From Cepaea nemoralis (Eukaryota > Mollusca > Gastropoda > Stylommatophora > Helicidae), in the NCBI GenBank assembly GCA_014155875.1, contig JACEFZ010012625.1:183136-247135 (forward strand): a DNA stretch of 64,000 nucleotides, given 5' to 3'. The position numbers and the translations under genes are program-made. The notes beneath the pieces are model-generated. The model saw only the letters and a program-made list of their open reading frames with translations, was not told where the DNA came from and made no database searches. Positions 43,001 through 52,764 of the stretch are shown one piece after another (the stretch's first letter is position 1; each line of letters begins with the position of its first letter).

Positions 43001-43345
43001 CGTTTCTCTGATTATCGATAAGTGAACACAACATGATTTTCTTGGCATGTGTAAAGAAGGTAGTTTGCCATTGCTTTCCTTCCCAGCAGTGACCATACTG
43101 GTCAGTGACCGTAGCCATTGTCTCCTCAAAAAAGGAGGTCCTCTGCCTACCGTCGTGAAGGTGGAGACCATAACCTACAACTATCTGTCGGCTGCTCTCC
43201 ATCTTCATCCACCACCTGTACCCATGGCTTCACGTAACCCTGATCGGGGGGCTAAACGGGTACTCCACCTTGCCCAAGGGTGTCCCGTAGGCTAGCTGAG
43301 GGAAGGAGGAGCCTTACTTCTCCTTTGATAGGGGATACCCCTACC
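40036..43345 (-). mobile_element. RTE-like non-LTR retrotransposon, apparently full-length
   Basis: A single-ORF LINE with a 3' tail of GATG repeats (complement of CCATCCATCCATCATG at 40043-40060) and a GC-richer 5' leader upstream of 43208. Fragments of the same family lie at 9622, 11406, 38270 and 49590. Target duplications were not identified, so the exact 5' limit is uncertain. Confidence 0.9.
40056..43208 (-). CDS. LINE ORF2p: endonuclease + reverse transcriptase, uninterrupted
   Basis: 1050 codons without a stop. The apurinic-like endonuclease (about residues 105-345) shows GTWNVRTM, ISETRW, MGDFNAKIG, IDYILISKR and the terminal SDHRL. Reverse transcriptase (about 560-870) shows the FIDYTKAFDKV block, QGCVMSPDLFSLY and the catalytic YADDT at about residue 794. 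The C-terminus has FFGHVMRR, ENRPRGRPRNKYLDG and ends HAYRHGT. Such enzymes nick target DNA and prime reverse transcription from it. The first ~100 residues have no domain and may be untranslated leader, with the true start nearer KVGTWNV. All catalytic motifs are intact, so this copy is a candidate active element. Exact clade (RTE, Proto2 or a relative) is undecided. Confidence 0.95.
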   Translation of the reverse strand: MKMESSRQIVVGYGLHLHDGRQRTSFFEETMATVTDQYGHCWEGKQWQTTFFTHAKKIMLCSLIDNQRNGVNGCSIGAASPGRDSHAHQVTPDRQQATRCKRLISLKVGTWNVRTMNADGKLEDIKKEMEREKINILGISETRWRGAGIRTGEDCKIIYSEGEEQQRGVAIILDKQTSNSVKGYWAVSDRVLLVKLNGRPFKINVIQVYAPTSESSEESIEKFYNDMESALKNCKKSEINIIMGDFNAKIGKQSDGCSVGNHGLGERNERGYRLVEWAKEQEMVVGNTWFKQHPRRLWTWRSPDSRIKNQIDYILISKRFRNALTVVKTVPNADCYSDHRLITGTLRVKLKKVKYTAGNPKYDLCKLKTDKEIQDNFNIEVKNKFDLLSDLEILFQDVDDQWEMLKNSISCAAEKTIPKVKKVGRKTWMTEEILQLMETRRQNKNNPAKYEEIHRKVRTLCKEAKETWLEKNCREIEKQHNSKNAKLMHKRIQEITNQRTRTSAGCLKTKDGRVIIEKDQILHVWSDYVKNLYDDNRDEQYIVQNNNEGPAILKTEVQNALNHMKSGKTPGPDSVTTEMINALEEYGIDKVTSLLNTIYDTGNIPHELCNSVFIAIPKKSGALECDQHRTISIMSHITKILLRIIMQRVRRKIQPEIGEEQCGFVVGKGTVNAVYILRTVIERSIEVNKDLHLCFIDYTKAFDKVRHVNMIRMLEDLQIDGKDLRLVKNIYWKQQAAIRVDNEVSQYQPIKRGVRQGCVMSPDLFSLYSENIFRNIENMEGINIGGRCINNIRYADDTVLIADNEQDLQNLVDAVVTHSEQQGLELNCKKTQIMVVTRKNEIPQCNIQVNGNILQQVNRYNYLGTVITSDGRCLEEIRTRIAMAKVAFSKMKNILTNKKMSIETRKRVLRCYIEPILLYGCEAWTMSSQAEKHLMAVEMWFLRKMQRIPWTARKTNEQVLQETNEDRKLIRDIRRRQSQFFGHVMRRNNLENLVTTGKIEENRPRGRPRNKYLDGLALWHGRDRNTELIHDSVDRVRWQNMTAHAYRHGT

Positions 43346-43449
43346 CCGCTACCTCTATGCCCGCAGGTTTACACAAATGTGATGGTTTTATCATTTCACA
43401 AACCTGCAGTAGCATCCTGCTTTGGGATTTGTTGTTGTTGTTGTTTATT

Positions 43450-43580
43450 TACTCCTGCACATTTACTCATAATTTGCTAATGTTTCCCCGTCTACATTTC
43501 ACCATAAATGTTTATGTTTCCTGGCACACATTTAACCATAATTGCTGACGTTTCCTTACTTACATTTAATGATAATTTAT
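43450..43580. repeat. ~38-bp dispersed tandem repeat, block 2
   Basis: Three to four diverged units (CATAATTTGCTAATGTTTCC, CATTTCACCATAAATGTTTA, CACATTTAACCATAATTGCT). Confidence 0.7.
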
Positions 43581-43910
43581 TAGTTGAATTGAGTTGAGTT
43601 AAGTTAAGAACCGACATCACTGCACTCAGGACATTCCCACACGTGCTCCATCCCCTCGTTCAACAGCCAGCGAAGAGCCATACTATTAATCGTTATCATC
43701 ACTATTTGATTAAAAGTTCTTCTGGTCTTCCCTCTCAGTTTTGAGTTTCTTCCAGAACCCCTGCCGATCCCCCGCAATCTCATTCTTTCCACATATGGGT
43801 TCTCTGTCTTTTCCTCTGCCTTCTCCACCTGGTCCAACACGCGCGCGACCACCTCCCCCTTGTCCATAGGCAATCTATCACCAAGAGGTGCTGCCAGTGT
43901 ATTAATAGGG
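43581..43910 (-). mobile_element. I-like LINE, 3' end piece
   Basis: Minus-strand frame ...RLPMDKGEVVARVLDQ..., LRGIGRGSGRNSKLRGKTRR and the end ALRWLLNEGMEHVWECPEC align with the terminal part of the plus-strand I-like element at 13900-14165. It ends in a pentamer-like tail (complement of TTGAGTTGAGTTAAG). It is separated from the rest of the element by an insert at about 43911-44944. Confidence 0.8.
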
Positions 43911-44188
43911 GTTATGGTGTAGCCACATTGACAACTTAAGCATAAACACGTCCACACACAGAACTGCAGCGTTCCAAAACATACTGAATTAGTCACGTTG
44001 TTTATTCATTAATAAGTTTATATCACTCTATAGCTAACAATGTTCTTACTTACACCTGGCCGTACTGGGTCATTTCCGGCCCTCAGCTACTCAGCGACAC
44101 GGCTAGCCTCACTATCTGTGCAGTAAACAATATAAAATGACACAAAGTAGTGCATCTTTACATAACCGAGTTAAGACACATACAGAAC

Positions 44189-44213
44189 GTTGCGGCGATT
44201 AGCCTTCATCAGC
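44189..44213 (-). ncRNA. Hammerhead-ribozyme-like core motif, second copy
   Basis: Minus strand: CTGATGA, stem II GGC-TAATC-GCC, then GCAAC. It has the same single core deviation (GCAA for GAAA) as at 2258-2281. The next plus-strand bases (AAACAAACACATTC) resemble the start of the 40-bp satellite unit. Stem I and III pairings were not convincingly seen. Confidence 0.4.
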
Positions 44214-44698
44214 AAACAAACACATTCACAAACACAACATACAGTCAAGGAGAACTCCTGTGACTACATTAGAAGGTGATGACTGGACGAGAGGAATAAA
44301 TGCATGGAAAAATAGAAGCAATGAAGAGAAAATGAGAATTGAAAAAAAATGTTAATTGAAAAGAATGTTAGTTGAAGAAAATGTTTAATTGAAAAAATGT
44401 TAATAGAGAAAAAAACCTGCATACTCACCTCACGTACGGATCTGTAAGTAACTAAGAAAATCTCGGGTGTAGTTATATCCGGTGCTGGGTGGTACGGTTC
44501 AGTGAGCACATAGAAAGAAGGGGGCGGGGTAGGAGGCGTGTAAAATTGAAGGTGGTATTAACCAAGACCCCATTGTGTTATATATAAGGGCGGGTCTTAA
44601 GGTCTGGGTGGACTGATGTGCGTGAACACGCGTACATACATAGACACACTTCAACAGACAAAATGCTAGTGTATGTGGACATATGCAAAGTATATGCA

Positions 44699-44700
<2 letters not shown>

Positions 44701-44760
<60 letters not shown>

Positions 44761-44822
44761 CGAGAGAGAGAGACAGAGAGAGACAGAGAGAGACAGAGAG
44801 AGACAGAGAGAGACAGAGAGAG
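44701..44822. repeat. (GA)n and (GACAGAGA)n microsatellite
   Basis: A pure GA run is followed by six-odd GAGACAGAGA units. Confidence 0.97.
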
Positions 44823-44827
44823 GAAAA

Positions 44828-44875
44828 GTGCCTGCGACATACCACATGGGGCATGCGGTGGTATGTCGCAGGCAC
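44828..44875. repeat. 18-bp perfect hairpin
   Basis: The arms GTGCCTGCGACATACCAC (44828-44845) and its exact inverse (44858-44875) flank a 12-base loop, ATGGGGCATGCG. It is GC-richer than its surroundings. As a transcript it would fold strongly. A terminator role is not indicated in this context. Confidence 0.95.
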
Positions 44876-44944
44876 CTTTCCTCTCTTTTTATCCTACCGT
44901 TGTTCTACAGTATTTTACTAAACCAGACTTTACTTAATCAGACT

Positions 44945-47700
44945 CATGGCAGGTGCATTCCCTGCTAGCCTATCAGCCTGTTCATTTCCCCGCACCCCTG
45001 CATTTCCAGGGCACAATATCAAAACAGTTCTCACAATCTGTGTCCTCTGAAGCGACGAGAGCCATTCCACACGAAACATTTCTATCTGCACCTTACTAAG
45101 CATAATCTTTGAATTCGTAATGAATACAACTGTGTTGCAGTAGCCTTCTCTAGCCAACGGAATGCCGCTGTTACTGCCTCCGCCTACATTCTATTGCTGG
45201 AGGTCGTAGTTTCATATGCCAGACTCCTTTTTCAACATTCGACCATTAGCCTTTGCAATAAAGCCCCAAGCACTACGTCTGTATCTCACCACTGACCCAT
45301 CGGTGTAGATGACTATGTCACTTTGATGTGTGTTAATCTGGATCAGATGTTGCAATTCAAACTCAGTGCGGCCTGCTGCCTATTCTCTGCACTCATAACC
45401 CAGTATTATTATTACAATGTGCCAGTCCGTCATGTCTTCCGGAACTTCATCCCACTCTCTTTCACGATTGATGGTCTCTAGACCAGACGTATGGAATGTT
45501 CTACCTGTGCCATCCAGGACCTGTTTCGTCTTAGTCTATGACCCTTGACTATATCCATGGCTGCTTGCAGCGGGTGATCCGTATCTGCAGCAATTCTCAA
45601 GTAACATTTGGCCTGAAGGATCTTATGCATATATGTCAATATTGGTGGCGCCAGGATATGCCTTATGCATATAATTGGTGTGTCCTTTGTGCATTCCAGG
45701 ATTAACCGCATGGCGGCACTTTGTATACGCTCCAACCTTTCAAGCTGACTCTTTGATACTGTCGGCAGCCCCCCAACCATACTCAATGACAGAAATTATT
45801 AACTGCTGAAAGAGCCTGTACAGCATCCTCTGTTCTCTACCCCGGTAGCCGCCATAGCCCTCAATGCATTAAGCCCCCTAGCAGCCTTGATTATCAAAGC
45901 CTCCACATGATCCTTAAAAGGCAAACACCTGTCAAAGATGATACCCAAGTACTTCAATTTACTCTCTCGACTAAGAGGACATCCATGCAACATAATACCT
46001 GGGACATCTGCCTTGATAATCCCGTTATCCAGGGAGTGCCACACAACCGATGCATTGTCTGGGTGTATATGGCCCCTGCGTCCCTGCACCACTCTGCCAC
46101 CCTATTTACTGCCACCTGTAAGTCTTTCGCCAAACTGGCCCTGTATCTGCCCTGTCTGTACACCAGCACACCATCTGTAAATGTCAATATTCTGCCCACA
46201 CCTGGTGTCTTAATAGCTACGATTTTGTTGGTGTAGACATTAAAGAGCACTGAGGACAAGGCAGATTCATGTGGCAACCCAGGTGTAATAGTACAAGGGT
46301 TAGAAGTCCAAGAACTCATGCGCAGTGCAACCTTACTCTCATAATGGGCCGCCGCAACACATCTAACTAGGCAAGGGCAGACCTTCATGTCCAGCAGTGT
46401 GTATATCAACCGATCATACCTGTCCCTGTTATACGCATCCTCCAGGTCAAGAACTACCGCCTCTGTCTCTTGTTTATCCTGAAAGCCCTTGTAGACATCA
46501 AATACAAAAGTTGCAGCATTGGCCCAGGTGTCCTTCCCAGGCGGTAACTCCCGAGTCCTTGGGGAATCAGATTACGTCTTTCCAAATGTCGCTGGAGCCT
46601 GTGCACTACTATCTTTGCAAGGACTTTGTCATAAGTGTTTTGCATGGTTATTATTCGGTATCCATACAGTCTGGAGTGATCTTTACATGGCTTTAGGAGT
46701 GAGACCAGGTAGCTATTCAGCTAATCGCGGGGTATTTCCGCCGTATTGATGCTTAGGTTGAAACAGAGAGCCATCTCCTCCAAGTCCCCATAATTTATGT
46801 TACTCATATGGGAGTACCCCACCCCATCCCGACCTGGCGGGATGTCTTTAGCCCGCTTCAGTACCCGTTTAATATCCTCCACCTTAATCTCACTGTCATA
46901 TTTCCTAGTGACATGGCTTCTCTGACGTTATCTCTAATAGATTTATCTTGCTGATCCGTCTGTTTTAAAAATAGTGCAAGATAAGCCACCCTTTTGTCCT
47001 TGTCACTTGTCATAGGTCGGTTGTTATCATAAACGGTACCATGTGTACCAGGCATCGCCTGTCTCTTCATCTGCCAGTGCAGCCCCCAGAATTTACCCAA
47101 TTTCACATCCCCACCGACTTAATTGATAAACTGTTCCCAACTTAATCCCTTTTGCCTCTGCTGCCTGGATTATAAAGTCCTGCACCTGTTCTTTTTCACA
47201 TCCTTCCGCCTCCTCCAATTCTGTGTCAACTGGATTGGTTGCTCTCCGCACTCTCTACCAATTCCTTATGGCCGCCCTATTTTACCTCTATGAATTATCC
47301 ACCTCTGGTGTCAACCATGGTGATTGGGTGAAAATTATTCAAGTTGGTTTAGATCTTCCCTGTGATATAAGGCATCCCAAGAGCGAAGAGTGGTCACAGT
47401 CAGACCTGAATGCCCTGTGGGCTCTTATAGCCCTAACTGTGCTTGACTTAGATATCAGCACAGAAGAGGGGAGGTGGTCACTTCCATGGTCTCCAAGGAC
47501 GCTCCATTTTATATCTGATGCCGCCTCTTGGGATACAAGTGCCAAGTCGATGGTCGTGTCAGGGTCCTCGGGTCTCATTGCTAGCCTAGTGGGTGTCCCG
47601 TCATTTAGACAGACAACATGCGTCTCAAGAAAGGCCTCAGCAAGAGCAGTACCCTGTCTGTTCTTTCCCGGCCTGTCCCATTCAATAGGATTTCAGTAAT
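44945..47700 (-). pseudogene. I-like LINE: endonuclease end, reverse transcriptase, RNase H, decayed
   Basis: In minus-strand order: endonuclease end with DTTIDLALVSQEA and DHGSDHLPSSVLI (47578-47339); linker (47106-46858) with LALFLKQTD; RT with TYDKVLAKIVVHRLQRHLE and ITPGLPHESALSSVLFNVYT and the active-site region TFTDGVLVY, where the FADD motif reads FTDG, a loss of catalytic residues (46645-45954); LKYLGIIFDR (45799-46092); RT end SAAMRLILECTKDTP (45478-45786); RNase H end CPGNAGVRGNEQADRLAG (45157-44945). Many frameshifts. It is the same family as, or a close relative of, the element at 12423. Confidence 0.88.
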
Positions 47701-49589
47701 GTCTAGTGAAAACACCTACGATCCAGTGGAAGTAGCCAGGGTCCACTATGATTAGCTAAGATCCCCTATGCATCAGCTAAGGACCCCTATGGTCATCTAA
47801 GGACAGTCGGTCGGTATCCGGATCCAGTGTTCCTTCATGACACTACTTGGTCTCTCCTCGTTGTCACTGCTCGGGAAAGCCTTGTGCTCTTGAAGAGAGT
47901 TAGGAAAAATTCAACACTGTGTAGCGTCTAAGTTCTACACCAATAAATCCTAGACAATACATACAATCTCTCACCCCCATTCACACGCATATTGACATAA
48001 CTGGCAGTGTCTCTCTTCCGTCTATACTGCGGTCACTTTCTCTATCTCTCTCTCTCTCTCTCTATCTCCTTCTGTCTAGTTGGTGAGGTCTTTTTCAATA
48101 GTCAAACATGCTGGTAGTTAATCTCACGCCTTCCCCTGTAATGGTCCCGTCATGAGAAATGAAATGTTCTAACTCCATGTCACTAAATCAGACTCTGTTC
48201 TAGGCCTCAGTGAGTTACGATGAACGCTCGTTCACCACACACTGAAAGTGATGTGCACCATATACCCGTTACAGATTTTGGATAATGTCTACACCAGTTC
48301 ACCTCTGCTCAAGACATTACGATGCTAGTAGCATATAATATTGTTTTAGGGGTTACATAATAAACGTGAACCCCCAATGGCACTCAACAATATGTCTATG
48401 CGCGCTGCTCATAACACTAGCACACAACTATTCATCCTGGTGAGTTAACACCATATGACAATCAGTCTCTCCAAGATATACTACACATAATGCATGGCAA
48501 CCTTACAATGGTGCATACTAACACTTAAAAATAGACATATAATGATATTCCTAATGATAACATAATGAATGAATTAGTAATTCTATTACATACAGCAAAA
48601 TGAGACAATAAACTTTTCTCATAGGAGCAACAAACACGGGACAGCCGAAATGTAGGCCTGTCCGATATGTCGTTACTTAGCCACTGCCATAGTGAAGAAT
48701 TAAACGAAATATAGTCACCTGACTATATTCTTTACAACAAATGCACACAACAAAAGGAGACCCTGCGTAGATGAATTGTAACTCGTACAGAAGAAAATCA
48801 GACATCGATAAATGACTTATAAAATGTTGCATTGTTCATACCTGATTCTATGTCTGAAGTATTTGATTTGAGTAGATCTAGTCAAGAGTATTTATACTAA
48901 GTACAACCAATCTTCTTATCTCTTTGCCACCTTTTCTATCTCACTCTGCGTTTATTTCCATATGTGTTAGGGCAGGTGGTTTTTGTATATCAGCCGTTTC
49001 AGTTCACATCTAGTGTCTAGATTCAGGTGGGATTATCTCTCGCCTTGGCCAGTTCTCATGTCTGCACGGTTGACAGTACAAATGATATTGACACCTCCCA
49101 ATTTATTACACCAAGCGTCTCGATTCAAACCAACCTTCGCGCCTTTGATCACTGGGCAGGACCCAGGCAATCCGTGGTTTCCCCAGCAATGTGTTGACGC
49201 GGGGATTTTCATTAAGCTGTAATATTACACCCATTCTCTGCTGGTGAAAAGTGCTGTCGTCAAACAAAAGATTAGATACTCGTGATAGACTTGTAGGGAA
49301 ATCTAGCTTCTAGTCGCTCTTAGTGTTGTTCGTCTCCTTGCGTAATCATGCACAAGATCTTGATAGCGAGTAGCTTTGTACAATGGCGCGCAATTTAGTG
49401 CTAGCTTCTTAAACATTGAGAATACTGTCTATTTTTCCCGAATTTCTCCTTTATTTGTCCGTCTTGATGGTAGACCGAGGTCCATTCTTGGATGGCAGCG
49501 CAGCGTTCTGTGACAATTAGAACCGGTTATTGTGCACAGTGAGCAACTAGGATTAGAATATTAAATTGTAATGTCACAGAGATTGTGAT
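47701..49589. other. No gene recognised
   Basis: About 1.9 kb without a supported gene. A TC-rich microsatellite lies at ~48038-48068. On the minus strand around 49060-49110 a short read resembling an endonuclease fragment (VNIICTVNRADMRTGQGER) hints at a further LINE piece, but it is too short to call. Confidence 0.4.
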
Positions 49590-50465
49590 CGCCTCTAAGA
49601 AGAAACAAATACCACAATGTATAATAAGGATTAATGGGAATATTCCGAAACAAATGAACCGGTAAAACTATATAGGAACAGTCATAAAACCTGATGGGAC
49701 GTGCCATAAGGAGATCAGAACAAGAATTGCTATGGCAAAGGTAGCGTTTTGCAATATGGAAAATATACAGACTAATAAAATGATGTCAACTTCAACGAGA
49801 AAAAGTGTTGAAGTGCTATGTAGAACCTGTACTGTTGTGTAGATGTGAAACGTGGACGATGAGCAGACAAGCTGAAAAACATCTAATGATAGTTTAAATT
49901 TGATTTCTGAGGGAAATACAAAGAATACCATGGACAGACAGAAAAACCAATAAACAAGTTGTTTTTTTGTTGTTTTTTCTGCTGATTGTTGATTTCTTGG
50001 CAAGATTTCGCTCAGTAGTTTGCCATTGTTTTCTGAGCGACCGGCTCACATGCCCCTTAAGTCACGGCCGCGGCCAGAACCCTTACAGATTCTCGCCGTA
50101 CGTCACGCCACTCACGAGAGTACACGGGATCACGGAGAAAGACGTTACACCGCTAGACCTTGGCGAACAAGCCTTACGAAAGACAAACGAAAACCGCAGA
50201 CTGACTAGAGAAATTAGATGTAGATAGTCACATTATAGTGGGCACGTTATGAGAAGAAATAAGGTAGAGAACTTGGTGACAATTGGCAAGACTGAGGGGG
50301 CGGGGGGGGGGGGGGGACATGGGGAAGGCAGAGAGGTGTAAATATCTGGATGGCTTGACCACATGGCATGGTCGGGATAAAAAACAGATCGGATCCATGA
50401 CTCTAGAAATCGTGTAAGATGGCGAAACATGACCGCCCACGCTTACCCGCATGGTACATGATGAT
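49590..50465 (+). mobile_element. RTE-like LINE 3' fragment with nested SINE
   Basis: Same family as the intact copy. It has AGAACAAGAATTGCTATGGC and GTGTTGAAGTGCTATGTAGA, and after the SINE GGGCACGTTATGAGAAGAAA to GGATGGCTTGACCACATGGC. An unusual G run (~50297-50317) interrupts the coding part. It ends CATGGTACATGATGATGA. Confidence 0.88.
49958..50165 (-). mobile_element. SINE family A nested in the LINE
   Basis: LINE sequence stops after AATAAACAAGTTG and resumes at GAACAAGCCTTACG, so AACAAG may be a short target duplication. The SINE is reversed: its A-rich tail appears as a T-rich run (49963-49979), followed by TTGATTTCTTGGCAAGATTT and a rearranged head. Confidence 0.8.
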
Positions 50466-50800
50466 GACTATAATGTTTACTTATATATAAGTAACCATAA
50501 TTTTAATGATGTTTATTGAGATATATTTGACTGTAATTTGTTACGATGTTTCCCAAATTACATTCAACCCTAATTTGTTATGACGTTTAGTGATACACTT
50601 TTAACCGTAATTTGTTATGATGTTAACTGACATATATTAATCATAATTTGTTATGATGTTTACTGTCATAATTTAACCACAATTTGTGATGATATTTTGC
50701 TGTCATACGTCTAACCACAATTTGTTATGATGTTGGTTGAAACACTTTTAATTATAGTTTGTTTTGATATTTCCTGAATTATATTTAACCATAATATGTT
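50465..50800. repeat. ~38-bp dispersed tandem repeat, block 3
   Basis: About nine diverged units (TTTAACCGTAATTTGTTATG, ATGTTAACTGACATATATTA and similar). It begins directly at the LINE 3' end. Confidence 0.8.
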
Positions 50801-50884
50801 GTTATGTTTACTGAAATGCTTTAAACTGACCCAATGCAGCCGCCAAAACTATGGTAATTATTTATCAATCGTATTGGTGGGTAC

Positions 50885-51110
50885 TGCCACAGCCGCCCTA
50901 CAGTCCTGAGTTGGCTCCAAGATGATTTTCATATTTTGAGCCCTCTGAAACTGCATCTCGGAGGAAACAAGGTTGACACGGATGACGGAGTGCGTCAGGT
51001 AGTTCTCCAATGGCTCAAGGACTACCAAAAGAATGTTATGTTACCAGAATACAAAACCCCGTAGCCCGGTGGGAAAATGTGCTGTAATGGTAGGTGACTA
51101 CATCGAAAAA
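50885..51110 (+). mobile_element. Mariner-type transposase C-terminal fragment
   Basis: The first frame reads PPYSPELAPR, the conserved approach to the third catalytic aspartate. After a one-base shift, DFHILSPLKLHLGGNKVDTD and QWLKDYQKNVMLPEY complete the usual C-terminus. It differs in sequence from the mariner at 7511, so it is another lineage. Confidence 0.82.
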
Positions 51111-51174
51111 TAGTACAGAAAATGTTAATTCCCTTCTCAAAGTTATCTAGAGTTTCACCAGTCGCACATTTGCA

Positions 51175-52068
51175 ATGAATGTTGTCTACAATATATCACA
51201 CATTTACCGTTTACGTGTTCTGCAAAATATAACACGTTTACCGTTTATGTTGGCTGTAATATATAACACATTAACCGTTTATGTTGTCTACAATATATCA
51301 CACATGTACCGTTTATGTTGTCTACAATATATCACACATATACCGTTTATGTTGTCTGCAATATACCACGCATATACCATGTATGTTGTCTACATTATAT
51401 CACACATTTACCATGTATGTTGTCTGCAATATATCACACATTTACCATGTATGTTGTCTACATTATATCACACATGTACCGTTTATGTTGTCTGCAATAT
51501 ACCACGCATATACCATGTATGTTGTCTACATTATATCACACATTTACCATGTATGTTGTCTACATTATATCACACATTTACCATGTATGTTGTCTACAAT
51601 ATATCACACATGTACCGTTTATGTTGTCTGCAATATACCACGCATATACCATGTATGTTGTCTACATTATATCACACATTTACCATGTATGTTGTCTGCA
51701 ATATATCACACATTTACCATGTATGTTGTCTACATTATATCACACATTTACCATGTATGTTGTCTGCAATATATTACGCATTTGCGATTGATGTTTTCTA
51801 ACATATATCACATATTTATCGTGTATGTTGTCTACACTATATCACAAAATTGCCGTTTGTGTCGTCCAGAATTGTTCACACATTTATCGTTTATCTTGTC
51901 TATAATATATCACACATTTGCGATAGATGTTGTTTACAATATATCACACACTTACCATTTATGTTGTTTACAATATTCCACTCATTTACCATGAATGTTG
52001 CCTACAATATATCACACAGTTACTATTTATGTTGTCTACAATATTAGACACATTTACTATTCATGTTA
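51175..52068. repeat. 34-bp satellite array, left block
   Basis: The unit CACACATTTACCATGTATGT plus TGTCTACAATATAT (34 bp) repeats ~26 times. A two- to four-unit pattern (CATGTACCGTTTATGTTG, then GCATATACCATGTATG) recurs at 51470, 51600 and 51330, indicating higher-order duplication. The flanking units are more diverged. Long plus frames are by-products. Confidence 0.95.
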
Positions 52069-52474
52069 GGGGGTCTGTGTGCTCTCGAGGTATGGTGTCC
52101 GCCTCGAGTGCTGGGGGTTCCGGGTTCAAGCCCCGGTGAGGACCGGGAATTTTTCACGTGGACTTCTAGTAATAAAATGTCCCCTGGTCTCTGAGTAGTG
52201 AGATCGGAAGCCCGTGTGTATTGTTGGGCACGTAAAATATCCCTTGGCAGTTGGAAATCGAAAAAGAGTAGCCTAACGGCGCTGCCCGGGCAAAATTTCT
52301 AGTTAAAAATCTACCCAAAGCATTTCACGATCCTCGCCGGTGCTACGGAGTTCGTGTACTGAGCTGAGTTTCTCCAAACTCAGGTTTGAGTTAGGAGGAA
52401 AACGTAGCCCTTATGGGATACACCCGTGTGATGTGATGTTGATCCATCGACTAAACTAAACAAAACATAACTAA
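52069..52474 (+). mobile_element. tRNA-derived SINE, family C, full-length, inside the satellite
   Basis: The tRNA-like head is complete with an exact B box, GGTTCAAGCCC (52123-52133), and a weaker A-box region near 52075-52100. The body matches the copy at 36822. The tail is (ACTAA)n-like. Satellite flanks ACTATTCATGTT (52056) and ACTATTTATATT (52475) agree at 10 of 12 bases, consistent with a target duplication. Confidence 0.92.
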
Positions 52475-52629
52475 ACTATTTATATTGCTACAATGTATCA
52501 CACATTTACCATTTATGTTGTCTACACTATATCACACATTTACCATTTATGTTGTCTACACTATATCACACATTTACCATTTATGTTGTCTACATTTACA
52601 ATATATCACACATGTACCATTTATCAAGC
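52475..52629. repeat. 34-bp satellite, continuation
   Basis: Four to five units (CACACATTTACCATTTATGT, TGTCTACACTATAT) lie between the SINE and the compound element. Confidence 0.93.
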
Positions 52630-52720
52630 AACTAGCTGACCGGGCTCGGCTTCGCCCAGACCCTGATGGGGAGCATCTCATTTAATTCAAAAAAGTAGTC
52701 ATATAAGTTCCCGGTCCCGT

Positions 52721-52764
<44 letters not shown>

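Larger units (their letters stand above)
43911..44944. mobile_element. ~1-kb insert in the I-like LINE
   Basis: The LINE reading (AGNAPA before, LAAPLGDR after) is interrupted here. The insert holds the hammerhead-like motif (44189-44213), a (GA)n tract with GACAGAGA units (44701-44822) and an 18-bp perfect hairpin (44828-44875). No coding region or terminal repeat was found. Limits are approximate. Confidence 0.55.

Noticed and set aside
44828..44875. Transcription terminator
   Set aside because: Hairpin-type intrinsic termination is bacterial; no T-run follows and the context is animal transposon DNA.
51175..51994. Several 150-237-codon frames of Tyr/His/Cys/Leu repeats
   Set aside because: 34-bp satellite read in successive frames; three frames are open in parallel.
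52069..52145. A functional tRNA gene
   Set aside because: It has a perfect B box, but the sequence continues into the family C SINE body and the 5' half does not form a standard cloverleaf.
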